Below are positions 52,931 through 61,571 of a DNA stretch of 64,000 bases, in pieces. This stretch comes from an uncultured Alteromonadaceae bacterium (GTDB lineage: Bacteria > Pseudomonadota > Gammaproteobacteria > Enterobacterales > Alteromonadaceae), in assembly GCA_947494925.1 (NCBI GenBank), contig CANLWS010000004.1:310001-374000 (forward strand). The letters are read 5' to 3'. The notes under the pieces were generated by a model. The model was not told where the DNA came from. It ran no database searches and saw only the letters and a list, made by a program, of their open reading frames with translations. The translations under genes and the position numbers were made by a program. Within the stretch, counting starts at the first letter, position 1, and the number at the start of each line of letters is the position of its first letter.

Positions 52931-54145
52931 CTACAAAACCAGCTTTAACGCTAAAGGAGTCACCATACAAGCACCACAAATATACCCCAATTGACGCACG
53001 CCTGGCCTATAGTTCCCCTGCATCTTGAGCCCGAATAAAGGCCGTATCAAATCCACTCGTCTAATGACTTCAAAAAACAAAAAGCAAACACCAATGGTGA
53101 GTAATACGAGCATGAATGACTCGGCAGCAAACCCAAGGTTGAGTTGCGTCAGTTGGTAGCCAACCACCAAAATCACCGACTGATGCAAAATATAAAACGG
53201 ATAAACGGCATCATTGAAGTAACCAAGATATTGGGTTTTTGCCCTAAAGAAATTTGATGCGAAAGATAAAACCAAAAACAGACCTAGGACTCGGGCCGCG
53301 CTGTATATGCCTTCAACAAATAATTCGACTTCCAACCCTACAGGTGCCCCCTGCATTTTATCAATCCAGAACAGGTTATAGCCCGCAAGAAGAAGCCCCA
53401 AAGCAACCAGATAAGCCAGCCCCAATCCCTTTAAGTGGTTACGTATTTTTCCCCACGCAAGTGGATGCCACCCAAGCAGGTAACCTAACGTCAGACAGTA
53501 GAAGCCGATGGGATAGCGGCTGGAACTGAACTCCCAGAAAAACTCAATCAGGAATACCGGCACAATGAGTGACAATACTACTATGGCCCCATGTCGCTGA
53601 ACCAACCAGTTCATGGCGCCAACAAAAGGCTTACTATTTAAAATGGGCAGCAGGAATACCAGCGACATGGAGTAGTACCATAACGACCGGAGATACCATA
53701 AATGATTCACATCTATATTCGGCCAGATCCCCCAATTATAGTTTGCGAAGATAGGATGGTCAGTCTGGAAAAATGCCTGTAGAAAAGCCCAATAACTAAT
53801 GTCAATTTCCCCCTTTGCACTCATTTCAACAAACAGCTGCGGTGGAACAACAACCAGGACGCCAAACAAAAGGGGTAATAACAGACGCAACGAACGTATT
53901 GAAACGTATCTCGACAGGGATACTTTAGCCAATACAAATCGAATAGCTATTCCTGAAATTAACCAAATGGCTGGCATTCGCCAGGGTTCGACGATCAACA
54001 AGATACTTTCAAGCCATTCAGCACGGTACTGACTTTTAGCATGCCAACCCCAATTCGCCACATAGAACATACCTATGTGATGAACAATGAGTAAGCCAAA
54101 CAGGCCGATTCTCAACCAATCCAGATCAGCTCGACGAGAGGGCAT
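52931..54145 (-). CDS. Acyltransferase family 3 membrane protein
   Basis: 404 residues with about ten membrane helices, of the OafA/MdoC-like acyltransferase-3 family. Seen near the N-terminus: RRADLDWLRIGLFGLLIVHHIG with the conserved histidine, and EPWRMPAIWLISG. Such enzymes move acyl groups to glycans, lipids or glucans across the inner membrane. The start is uncertain: ATG at 54145 has a weak AGGA and begins just before the first helix; ATG at 54247 would add 34 residues but has no ribosome site. Substrate unknown. It stands alone between the haem locus and the Pho genes. Confidence 0.82.
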   Translation of the reverse strand: MPSRRADLDWLRIGLFGLLIVHHIGMFYVANWGWHAKSQYRAEWLESILLIVEPWRMPAIWLISGIAIRFVLAKVSLSRYVSIRSLRLLLPLLFGVLVVVPPQLFVEMSAKGEIDISYWAFLQAFFQTDHPIFANYNWGIWPNIDVNHLWYLRSLWYYSMSLVFLLPILNSKPFVGAMNWLVQRHGAIVVLSLIVPVFLIEFFWEFSSSRYPIGFYCLTLGYLLGWHPLAWGKIRNHLKGLGLAYLVALGLLLAGYNLFWIDKMQGAPVGLEVELFVEGIYSAARVLGLFLVLSFASNFFRAKTQYLGYFNDAVYPFYILHQSVILVVGYQLTQLNLGFAAESFMLVLLTIGVCFLFFEVIRRVDLIRPLFGLKMQGNYRPGVRQLGYICGACMVTPLALKLVL

Positions 54146-54330
54146 GGTGTCACGATCCTGAGGTATGAAATGTATTGAGTCGCGCAGTGTTGATATAAAT
54201 TGTGTGAACATATTCAAAACGTGGTGAGTGAATTTGTTCACTATCATGGGACCAGTGTCAGGTTGCGAATATCCTGAAATGCTTAATCGGCGGGGCTTAG
54301 TGATAAGCGGTGGATAACAGGGACGAAAAA

Positions 54331-55164
54331 CTAAGAGAAACTAATCACTTGCCCATCAGACTCTTGTTCACGGAACCATTTGGTTATTACAACTTTTTCA
54401 CCTGATATTATAGGGTGAGCCTGATGCAGGGTATTTGGATTTGGCGTGCCGTCACTTAACAGATTATTCCACACAATAGCCGTACCGGTTTTGGGTTTAA
54501 ACTTCAATCCAAGATGAATAAACTCCGTCTCCCCTCCTTCACAAGCTTCATTTAAATAGACCATGAAAGTCCAGGTCCGTTGTCCACCGTCTTTTGAGTA
54601 TTGCTTGAACTCCTGAGATCCGGGTTCAAAATAGTCAGTGTGCGCCTTAAACTGCTGGCCGATGTCATAGTGTTGAGCCTGAATAATCTCTTTCTCACCC
54701 ACCCCCAGGCCGAGGCATTCAATGATTTTTTTATCCACCGCATCGGCAGCAGGATCGTTGGTATAGGGTAAGTCACAGGTAGTGGATGTTCTGAATCCTT
54801 CGTAACCGGATTTTGCAGCAATCTCAGAGGGGCGTAATTTGGTTTTAGTCAACGCTGTGATTTGTGCGCACTGTTGGGCAGTCATAAAATGATCAATACG
54901 TAATAATTGAGCTTTATCGCTAACCAAATATTCGGCACCTAATGACGACAAATTATCTAGCAGCCCGGGTTTAGTCAGGCGCTGGTAAAATGCTGCGTCC
55001 TTAAAATAATGAATGTCTGCGGATAAATTAGAACCCAGGGCCTTCCGGGCCGCCTCAAATTGGAAGCCATTCTGTAATAAGGTGGTCAATAATGTGGTTG
55101 CATCCACACCGGCTAACAAGTTTTGTATTACCCAGGATTTCCAGTTTTCTGGAAGTGCCGCCAT
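54331..55164 (-). CDS. Prolyl 4-hydroxylase-like 2-oxoglutarate/Fe(II) dioxygenase
   Basis: 277 residues. The N-terminal 90 residues are helical and unassigned; the rest is a P4H-type domain. Seen: iron ligands H175 and D177 in AHTDYF, H247 in TLHQAHP, and K262 in VVITKWFRE for 2-oxoglutarate. It should hydroxylate a prolyl or other residue of an unknown protein. Its ATG shares one base with the phoR stop (TAATG), so it is co-translated with phoR. That makes phosphate-linked expression likely, which is unusual for this family. Confidence 0.88.
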   Translation of the reverse strand: MAALPENWKSWVIQNLLAGVDATTLLTTLLQNGFQFEAARKALGSNLSADIHYFKDAAFYQRLTKPGLLDNLSSLGAEYLVSDKAQLLRIDHFMTAQQCAQITALTKTKLRPSEIAAKSGYEGFRTSTTCDLPYTNDPAADAVDKKIIECLGLGVGEKEIIQAQHYDIGQQFKAHTDYFEPGSQEFKQYSKDGGQRTWTFMVYLNEACEGGETEFIHLGLKFKPKTGTAIVWNNLLSDGTPNPNTLHQAHPIISGEKVVITKWFREQESDGQVISFS

Positions 55165-56492
55165 TAATTCGTTTCCATCAATGCATCAGGTTTAGCTGAT
55201 GCAATAATCTCATCAGACAGTTCAAAAGAAAACTCACTCCCCACATTGACCTTACTTTGAATGTCCAATTTTGAATTATGATGGGCTAACACATGTTTCA
55301 CTATTGCCAGCCCTAGTCCCGACCCCCCCGTTTTAATAGAGCGGGCCTTATCCACTCGATAAAAGCGTTCTGTCAGTCTGGACAAGTGCAGTGAGGGGAT
55401 CCCTTCACCATTATCAATCACACTGAATTTGGCCTGACAATTTTCAATTTTCCAGCTGACCACTATTTTCCCAGGCGCCTTGGTATAATGGATTGCATTG
55501 AATATCAGATTGGAAAAAGCGCTGCGCAATTCTGATTCTGACCCGTAAACACGTAACTCAGAATCGATATCAAATGTGATTTTATGTTGCTTTTCTTTAT
55601 TCAGCGCTTTTGCTTCACTTTCTATTGTTTCCAATACCTTGGGTACATCCACAATTTTATCAAACACGCCTTCCGCATTCGCTTCGATGCGGGATAAAAC
55701 CAACAACTCTTCAATCAGGGTGCGCATGCGTTTTGATTGAGACCCCATTTCACTCACCGCGCGACTGAGGAATTCTTTCGGAATTTCACCGTTGTCGGGT
55801 AGCATTTCCAGATAACCATTGATGACCGTCAGAGGTGTTCGCAGTTCGTGCGAGACATTGGCAACAAAATCTCTACGCATTTGTTCAAGTTGGGTGACGC
55901 CGGTAATATCACGGGCGATTAACAGAAGATGCTCTTCCCCGTAAGGCACAATTCGATATTCAAAAATCTTCTGAATATTGAGAGGTGAAGCCACTTCGAC
56001 GGGCTGGTTGTAATTATTTGAATGAAAGAACGCAATAAACTTGGGATGTCGAATCAAATTGTCTATCCGTCGACCCGAATCCTGTGGCCAGCGCAGACCA
56101 AGCTCGATACGTGCAAGCTTGTTACACCATGTGATAGAGCCTTCGTTATCCAGCACCACAGTGGCATCCGGCAGGGCTTCTGACCCTTCCCGAAATCGTT
56201 TTACCATGCGGCTGAGCTCTTTTTGTTTGCGGCGATGTCGACGTTGAAGATGGTATATACCGTCGTAAACATAGCCCCATGTCCCTTGTGCCGTGGGTGG
56301 GGTCATTTTTTTACTGCGATAAAGCCACTTTTCAAGTTTTCTGAGTTGCCAGTAAGTGCGCAGTAACAAGAATATCGCACCGAAAAAAAGCACCATAAAC
56401 ACTGCATCTAATATCAACCCTACAATTGAAAGGACAACGAAGAAGCTCGCTACTTTCAACAGTATGTTTGACCAGGAAACCGTGTTGTACAT
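55164..56492 (-). CDS. phoR: Phosphate regulon sensor histidine kinase PhoR
   Basis: 442 residues. Two close membrane helices (about 12-46), a PAS-like domain (about 100-200), then the kinase core with H215 in VANVSHELRTPLTVINGYLEML, the N-box FSNLIFNAIHYT, and DNGEGIP and GSGLGLAIVKHV. It autophosphorylates and passes phosphate to PhoB when phosphate is scarce. It lies 118 bp downstream of phoB on the same strand, the usual order in this group. It is followed by the hydroxylase gene with a one-base overlap. Confidence 0.95.
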   Translation of the reverse strand: MYNTVSWSNILLKVASFFVVLSIVGLILDAVFMVLFFGAIFLLLRTYWQLRKLEKWLYRSKKMTPPTAQGTWGYVYDGIYHLQRRHRRKQKELSRMVKRFREGSEALPDATVVLDNEGSITWCNKLARIELGLRWPQDSGRRIDNLIRHPKFIAFFHSNNYNQPVEVASPLNIQKIFEYRIVPYGEEHLLLIARDITGVTQLEQMRRDFVANVSHELRTPLTVINGYLEMLPDNGEIPKEFLSRAVSEMGSQSKRMRTLIEELLVLSRIEANAEGVFDKIVDVPKVLETIESEAKALNKEKQHKITFDIDSELRVYGSESELRSAFSNLIFNAIHYTKAPGKIVVSWKIENCQAKFSVIDNGEGIPSLHLSRLTERFYRVDKARSIKTGGSGLGLAIVKHVLAHHNSKLDIQSKVNVGSEFSFELSDEIIASAKPDALMETN

Positions 56493-56610
56493 ATGTCGAG
56501 TCGGCCTCCAGACCTAAATGCAGGCGCTATTATGGCGCGATACGAATGTATTGCAATTCCTTTTAGTATTAAGGATGCACACAATCTGGGTCAAATGTTA
56601 TCTAGCTCAG

Positions 56611-57300
56611 TTAGATTTTAGAAGAAAAGCGATATCCTGCGCCGCGTACTGTCTGGATCATGGCATCATGACCAAACTTCTCCATCGCCTTTCTGAGACG
56701 GCGAATGTGCACATCTACAGTCCTGTCCTCAACGTAAACGTTTGTTCCCCAAACATTATCCAACAATTGTTCACGGCTATAGACACGTTCCGCGTGAGCC
56801 ATGAAAAAATGCAATAACTTAAACTCCGTAGGTCCCATATCAAGTGGCTCATCGTTCGCCGTAACGCGATGAGAAACCGGGTCCAGATTTAAGCCGTTAA
56901 AATGAATCGGTTCTTCGCTGGCGGTGGGCGCAGCTCTGCGCAACACAGCTTTTATTCTGGCAATAAGTTCTTTTGGGGAAAAAGGCTTGGTGATGTAGTC
57001 ATCTGCCCCCACTTCCAATCCGCGGATCTTGTCTTCCTCTTCCCCACGCGCAGTAAGCATAATAATTGGAATATTGCGCGCATGCTGATGTTGCTTCAGT
57101 TTCTTGGCAAGCTGAATTCCGCTGCCACCGGGTAACATCCAGTCTAATAAGATTATATCTGGGTAAGGTTCAACTAATTTTTCAAGTGCAACGTCAAAAT
57201 CTTCCGCCTGAATAGTTTGAAACCCGTATTGAACGAGCACAAATTCAAGCATTTCCCTAATTGGTGCTTCATCTTCCACCAATAAAACACGTTTGGACAT
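56611..57300 (-). CDS. phoB: Phosphate regulon response regulator PhoB
   Basis: 229 residues, the E. coli length. The receiver has the phospho-acceptor D53 in [12 protein letters not shown], the acidic pair in VEDEAP and K in [14 protein letters not shown]. The OmpR-type winged helix is at about 130-229, with [12 protein letters not shown] and [14 protein letters not shown]. It activates phosphate starvation genes by binding Pho boxes. A Pho-box-like site lies about 50 bp upstream. The gene is divergent from the orphan sensor kinase. Confidence 0.97.
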   Translation of the reverse strand: MSKRVLLVEDEAPIREMLEFVLVQYGFQTIQAEDFDVALEKLVEPYPDIILLDWMLPGGSGIQLAKKLKQHQHARNIPIIMLTARGEEEDKIRGLEVGADDYITKPFSPKELIARIKAVLRRAAPTASEEPIHFNGLNLDPVSHRVTANDEPLDMGPTEFKLLHFFMAHAERVYSREQLLDNVWGTNVYVEDRTVDVHIRRLRKAMEKFGHDAMIQTVRGAGYRFSSKI

Positions 57301-57346
57301 CAGCTTTTCCTATTCTATTTAGTGGTCGCAATTATTCGTTTACATT

Positions 57347-57364
57347 GTGACATTTTTATTAAAA
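57347..57364 (-). promoter_or_regulatory. Candidate Pho box upstream of phoB
   Basis: On the minus strand TTTTAATAAAAATGTCAC matches the 18-base Pho box at 14 positions, with a perfect second half (TGTCAC) and a poor first half. Its place suits autoregulation of phoB. Confidence 0.4.
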
Positions 57365-57543
57365 TCTTCATAAAAGTGTCAAAAATCATTTTCAGCACTA
57401 AATATGAATTGTCGCCTTAAAGCTATCTTAGGTAAAATTTATTGACAATATCCAGCATCTTGGCCTTGAGTTTCTTGTTAATTGTTGCATTTGAGCATAT
57501 TCTTGCTTATTAGCAGAAGAAGCATTCGCCTAAGGGTCAGTAC

Positions 57544-59271
57544 ATGGCAAAAGTGAAAACAGGGTTGTCGCGAAAACTATTAACCAGAGTGTTGTCGGTT
57601 TATTTCATTCTCACCCTGATTGTTACTTTTGGACAAATATTAACCGAATATTTGAACGCAAAAAATCACATTGAAAGTGAGCTACAAACACTTAAGAATA
57701 CTTTCAGTACAAGTTTAACCCGCGCTATCTGGGAATTAAATACACCGCAAGCCGTGTCTATCGCTGAAGGGTTGATGGAACTCCCTATTGTTGAAGGTGT
57801 ACAAATTCGCGATGAAAACGGAAAATACATAGCTGATATCGGCCGCACTAATAAACAGGCTTCAGATCCTGTCACAAGCGGTGTCATGCAGGATCACCCA
57901 GGCGGTACATTTGGCTATAGTTTCCCCTTAATATTTGAATTTTCAGGCCGGACATCCAACGTTGGAGACGTGACCTTGTATTCAAGCGTCGGGATCATCT
58001 TTACCCGGATAGAAGTGGGTATCTTCTTTTTAATTGGCAATGCAATTATTAAAACGGCCTTCCTGGTCTTTTTGTTTTTGAATGCTTTCCGACAGATGCT
58101 GACCGATCCACTTGCAGAGCTTACACAACAAATTAGCGAATTTGATGTCGACAGACCAGAATCCTCAAAGCTGCATGTGCGAATTGAAGACGACAATGAA
58201 TTGAAGGTGTTGCAAACCTCCTTCAACGAGCTCATAGACGATCTGATAGATTTCAAATCTAAATTGAAGCAGGCACAGGATGAATTGACTGATGCCAACC
58301 GCAAGTTGGATGACCAAAACATTTCTCTAGAGCAGGAAGTCGCAAAGAAAACGGCTTCCTTGAGTAAAATCATGCTGGATTTGGAACAGCAAAAAGACGA
58401 GCTGATCGTTAAACAAAGGGAACTTCGACAAGAAAACGAAAATCGTCAGTACATTGAAGACGAATTACGTAAACGGAACACAGAACTGGCCGATTCCAAT
58501 GAAACCTTGCAAATGGCAAAGGACCAGTTGGTTGAGTCAGAACGAATGGCGTCGTTGGGTGGCTTAGTTGCGGGTATTGCTCATGACGTAAACACTCCAC
58601 TGGGTGTTGGGGTAACTGCAGCCAGCTTCATGCAGGAACGAATTAAAAACCTGCAAGGCGCATTCGATGAGAAGAAGTTAACCAGTAAAACCATGACCTC
58701 TTTTCTGACGGAAGCACAGCAAACCACAACCTTATTGCTCAGTAATCTTAACCGGGCTTCTGAGCTCGTATCCAGTTTCAAACAGGTGGCGGTGGATCAG
58801 ACCAGCGAAGCTGAACGTGACGTCGACCTGGGACAATATATTAAAGAAATTGTGCAATCACTGGCGCCCAATTTCAAAAAGACAAAACATAAAATTGAAG
58901 TGGATTGCCCGGAAGATCTTGTGGTCAGATGCGCACCTGGTGTAATCGCACAGATTTTTACCAACATGATTATGAATTCTCTCATCCATGGATTTGAAAA
59001 TACCCCTCAAGGCCTTATTAAAATCAACATTTCTGCAGATGAAGACATGATTCAGGTTGACTACCGCGATGATGGCAAAGGGCTCAGTGCTGATAATCTT
59101 GAGCGACATTTTGACGCGTTTTTCACCACAAAACGTGGCAAAGGAGGCAGCGGCTTAGGCACGCACATCATGTACAACTTAGTCACTCAAACCCTTGCCG
59201 GTCAAATCGAAGCAGAAAGTGCCCCAGGTAAAGGTCTCGAATATAAAATCAGTTTTCCTCTGAGAAAATAG
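57544..59271 (+). CDS. Orphan membrane sensor histidine kinase
   Basis: 575 residues. Two membrane helices (about 12-33 and 155-180) flank a periplasmic sensor of about 120 residues with IWELNTPQAVSIAEGLMELPIVEGVQI. A HAMP-like segment and a long coiled coil (about 225-330) lead to the kinase core: H347 in GGLVAGIAHDVNTPLGVG, N-box TNMIMNSLIHGF, DDGKGLS and GSGLGTHIMYNLV. It belongs to the large group of kinases with an HDVNTPLG box. No receiver domain or response regulator is adjacent apart from divergent phoB, which has its own kinase. Signal and partner unknown. Confidence 0.88.
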   Translation: MAKVKTGLSRKLLTRVLSVYFILTLIVTFGQILTEYLNAKNHIESELQTLKNTFSTSLTRAIWELNTPQAVSIAEGLMELPIVEGVQIRDENGKYIADIGRTNKQASDPVTSGVMQDHPGGTFGYSFPLIFEFSGRTSNVGDVTLYSSVGIIFTRIEVGIFFLIGNAIIKTAFLVFLFLNAFRQMLTDPLAELTQQISEFDVDRPESSKLHVRIEDDNELKVLQTSFNELIDDLIDFKSKLKQAQDELTDANRKLDDQNISLEQEVAKKTASLSKIMLDLEQQKDELIVKQRELRQENENRQYIEDELRKRNTELADSNETLQMAKDQLVESERMASLGGLVAGIAHDVNTPLGVGVTAASFMQERIKNLQGAFDEKKLTSKTMTSFLTEAQQTTTLLLSNLNRASELVSSFKQVAVDQTSEAERDVDLGQYIKEIVQSLAPNFKKTKHKIEVDCPEDLVVRCAPGVIAQIFTNMIMNSLIHGFENTPQGLIKINISADEDMIQVDYRDDGKGLSADNLERHFDAFFTTKRGKGGSGLGTHIMYNLVTQTLAGQIEAESAPGKGLEYKISFPLRK

Positions 59272-59474
59272 CCATGGCAGTCAGGCACAAAGCCTGTTAG
59301 TCTCTTGTTCCTTTTTCCGGGCTTGCCCGGATTAACAGATTAGGGGCCTTTCGGCTTTTCTGTGCAATTTTCAGCCGCCGTGCTGGGAGCCACACAATAT
59401 ACGAAAGACCAAACGGCCCTGCTCACTAACGCGACACTTTTCACACAGCAACAGTATTTATCCGGAAGTTTTCT

Positions 59475-60377
59475 ATGTGGTTTAAAAACCTAAAATTATT
59501 TACCCTCACTCAACCCCTTGAATTAACCGATGCAGACCTGGAAGAAAAACTGTCAGAACACAGTTTCCGCCCCTGTGGGAGCCAGGAACTGGCCAGCATG
59601 GGATTTTCATCACCTTTTAACCAAGGTGAAAGTCTGCTGCACGCAACTAGTGGGCGATTCTGGATCACCCTCAAAAAGCAGGAAAAGATTCTTCCTGCGG
59701 CTGTTGTCAACGCTGAACTGGCAGAGAAAGTGGCACACATTGAAGCCGAAACTGGATCGCCAGTAAATAAAAAAGCGCAGAGTGATTTAAAACAGGAAAT
59801 AATACATCGCCTGTTGCCTCAGGCGTTTACCAAGAATAGTTTTACCCATGGCTTTATTTCGACCGCAGACAACCTGGTTGTGGTTGACAGCTCCTCTGAC
59901 GGCAAAGCTGAAACCTTTCTGGCCATGGTAAGAAAAGCACTGGGTTCTTTGCCTGTTGTACCTATTGCCAGACGAAGCATTCAGGCTGATTTAACCGCTT
60001 GGCTGAAAGAAGATACGACACCTGCTCAGGTAGAATTGCTTGAAGAAGCGGAACTGCGCTCAATGGAAGAAGATGGCAGTATCGTGCGCTGTAAAAACCA
60101 GGATCTAGGCGCTGAAGAAATCGGCCATCATTTGGATGCAGGTAAACTCGTGCAAAAAATCGCTATTGAATGGGATGAAACACTTAGTGCAATCATTCAG
60201 GAAGACGTTGCAATTAAGCGAGTTAAATTCAGCGATGTTGTCAGGGAACAGAATGATGACATTCCAAAAGACCAGATGCTGGCAAAAATGGATGCAGATT
60301 TTGCGTTGATGTCAGGAGAAGTAGTACGCTTTGCGGAATGGCTACGTCAAACCTTTGCGTTGAATGACGAAGAATAA
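59475..60377 (+). CDS. rdgC: Recombination-associated protein RdgC
   Basis: 300 residues, against 303 in E. coli. RdgC forms a ring around DNA and limits RecA activity. Seen: the conserved N-terminus MWFKNLKLFTLTQPL, FRPCGSQELASMGF and the C-terminal FALMSGEVVRFAEWL. It is cytoplasmic. The 200-bp leader holds several short hairpins and no frame. It is convergent with the HDOD gene and shares a strong terminator with it. Confidence 0.96.
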   Translation: MWFKNLKLFTLTQPLELTDADLEEKLSEHSFRPCGSQELASMGFSSPFNQGESLLHATSGRFWITLKKQEKILPAAVVNAELAEKVAHIEAETGSPVNKKAQSDLKQEIIHRLLPQAFTKNSFTHGFISTADNLVVVDSSSDGKAETFLAMVRKALGSLPVVPIARRSIQADLTAWLKEDTTPAQVELLEEAELRSMEEDGSIVRCKNQDLGAEEIGHHLDAGKLVQKIAIEWDETLSAIIQEDVAIKRVKFSDVVREQNDDIPKDQMLAKMDADFALMSGEVVRFAEWLRQTFALNDEE

Positions 60378-60385
60378 ATCAGGTT

Positions 60386-60420
60386 CATTCCGCATTCGCA
60401 ATTGAATGCGGAATGATTTT
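60386..60420. terminator. Bidirectional terminator between rdgC and HDOD gene
   Basis: CATTCCGCATTC and GAATGCGGAATG form a perfect 12-bp stem with loop GCAATT, then ATTTT on the plus strand. It ends both convergent genes. Confidence 0.85.
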
Positions 60421-60428
60421 AAAGCACC

Positions 60429-61262
60429 TTATGCAAACACTTCTTTTGCATTATCACGCATTTCAATAAACTCATCTGACGTAAGCACATTCACGTCTTC
60501 AAGAATGCCTTTCTTCTGACAAATATTCAGAACCGCATCTTTTTGGCTGGAAAATGTACCGGATAGAACAGCACCAAGTCTGACGAAATCCACATAACTC
60601 ACTTCCTCAGGGCTATAATTAAGGTCTCGCCAGTTTTCTGTCACTTTAGAAAAAGCATCTTCAAAACCCCATTGTTGCATTATTTTTGCCCCGATTGGTC
60701 CGGCCAACTTCTGGATTGCCACATTAAGGAAAGTGGGATTAGCAAATACATCTTCATGGCGTTCTGCTTCGGTAAGAATGGGTAAAACACCAATATTGTG
60801 CACCAACGCCGCCAAGGTCATCGTGTCCAAGCTGAGGTGGCGTTGCTTGGTCTTATTGTAGATTTCCAACGCAGCTAACGAGTTAGCCACAACATCTACA
60901 GTATTGTTCCAGACTTTATTGATATAACCTTTTACCAGTTCATTGCGGGAAACAAAAAGCTGCTCCATTGCTAATGCAGTGGATACGTTTTTAATTTGTG
61001 TAAGACCGATACGAGTTGCTGCTTGAGAGATTGAAGTGACTTTTACCGTGCGTCCAAGATAGGCACTGTTGGCTATTTTAATCATTCTTGCACTTAAAGA
61101 CGCATCCTGAGCAATTACATCCCCCATCGCGGTGAGGTTAACATCAGGATCATCTGCAGCTTTGCGAACTTTCAACGCAATTGCTGGCAACGTGGGCAAA
61201 ACCAGGGTGTCATTATTAATTTTTTCTACCAGAATGGTTAATAAGGCGTTCTCTGTGGACAT
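60429..61262 (-). CDS. HDOD domain signalling protein
   Basis: 277 residues. A single HDOD domain (about 20-215) with LPTLPAIALKVRKAADDPDVNL, ISQAATRIGLTQIKNVSTALAM and ALVHNIGVLPIL. HDOD is an HD-related fold that usually lacks the metal residues and serves as a protein interaction module in signalling. The typical HD pair is here HN, consistent with no phosphohydrolase activity. It stands alone, divergent from the M49-like peptidase. Confidence 0.9.
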   Translation of the reverse strand: MSTENALLTILVEKINNDTLVLPTLPAIALKVRKAADDPDVNLTAMGDVIAQDASLSARMIKIANSAYLGRTVKVTSISQAATRIGLTQIKNVSTALAMEQLFVSRNELVKGYINKVWNNTVDVVANSLAALEIYNKTKQRHLSLDTMTLAALVHNIGVLPILTEAERHEDVFANPTFLNVAIQKLAGPIGAKIMQQWGFEDAFSKVTENWRDLNYSPEEVSYVDFVRLGAVLSGTFSSQKDAVLNICQKKGILEDVNVLTSDEFIEMRDNAKEVFA

Positions 61263-61571
61263 TTTCCTACCTTCTTCTAAGTGGTATTAGTGCATCTGCT
61301 TTTTGCAGCTTTTTTTATCATGTGAGGGTTAGTATCAATCAATTTGACCAAAAGTAAAACCTATGAATAGTTATTAACCTCAATTTTAGCCAGAAATTTT
61401 TTTACCAGCTTGACCAACATGCGGTTCATACCAGATTGTCTCCGGCTGCGCCTTGCTTCATTCCGGTTTAAATAATGTTAGGATCTCAGATAACGCCATT
61501 ATTTAATGGACTGGAGGGCTTCAAGTCTTCCGATTGACTCTAATAACAATTAAAGACAGGAATGAGTATTG
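61263..61571. other. Divergent space, HDOD gene / M49-like gene
   Basis: About 310 bp with no frame of note. It contains a short dyad CCATTA-TT-TAATGG (61496-61509), and otherwise nothing I can assign. Confidence 0.5.

Noticed and set aside
59280-59380. Short hairpins between the sensor kinase and rdgC
   Set aside because: Stems of five to seven bases without a proper T-tract; a terminator is likely somewhere here but none can be chosen.
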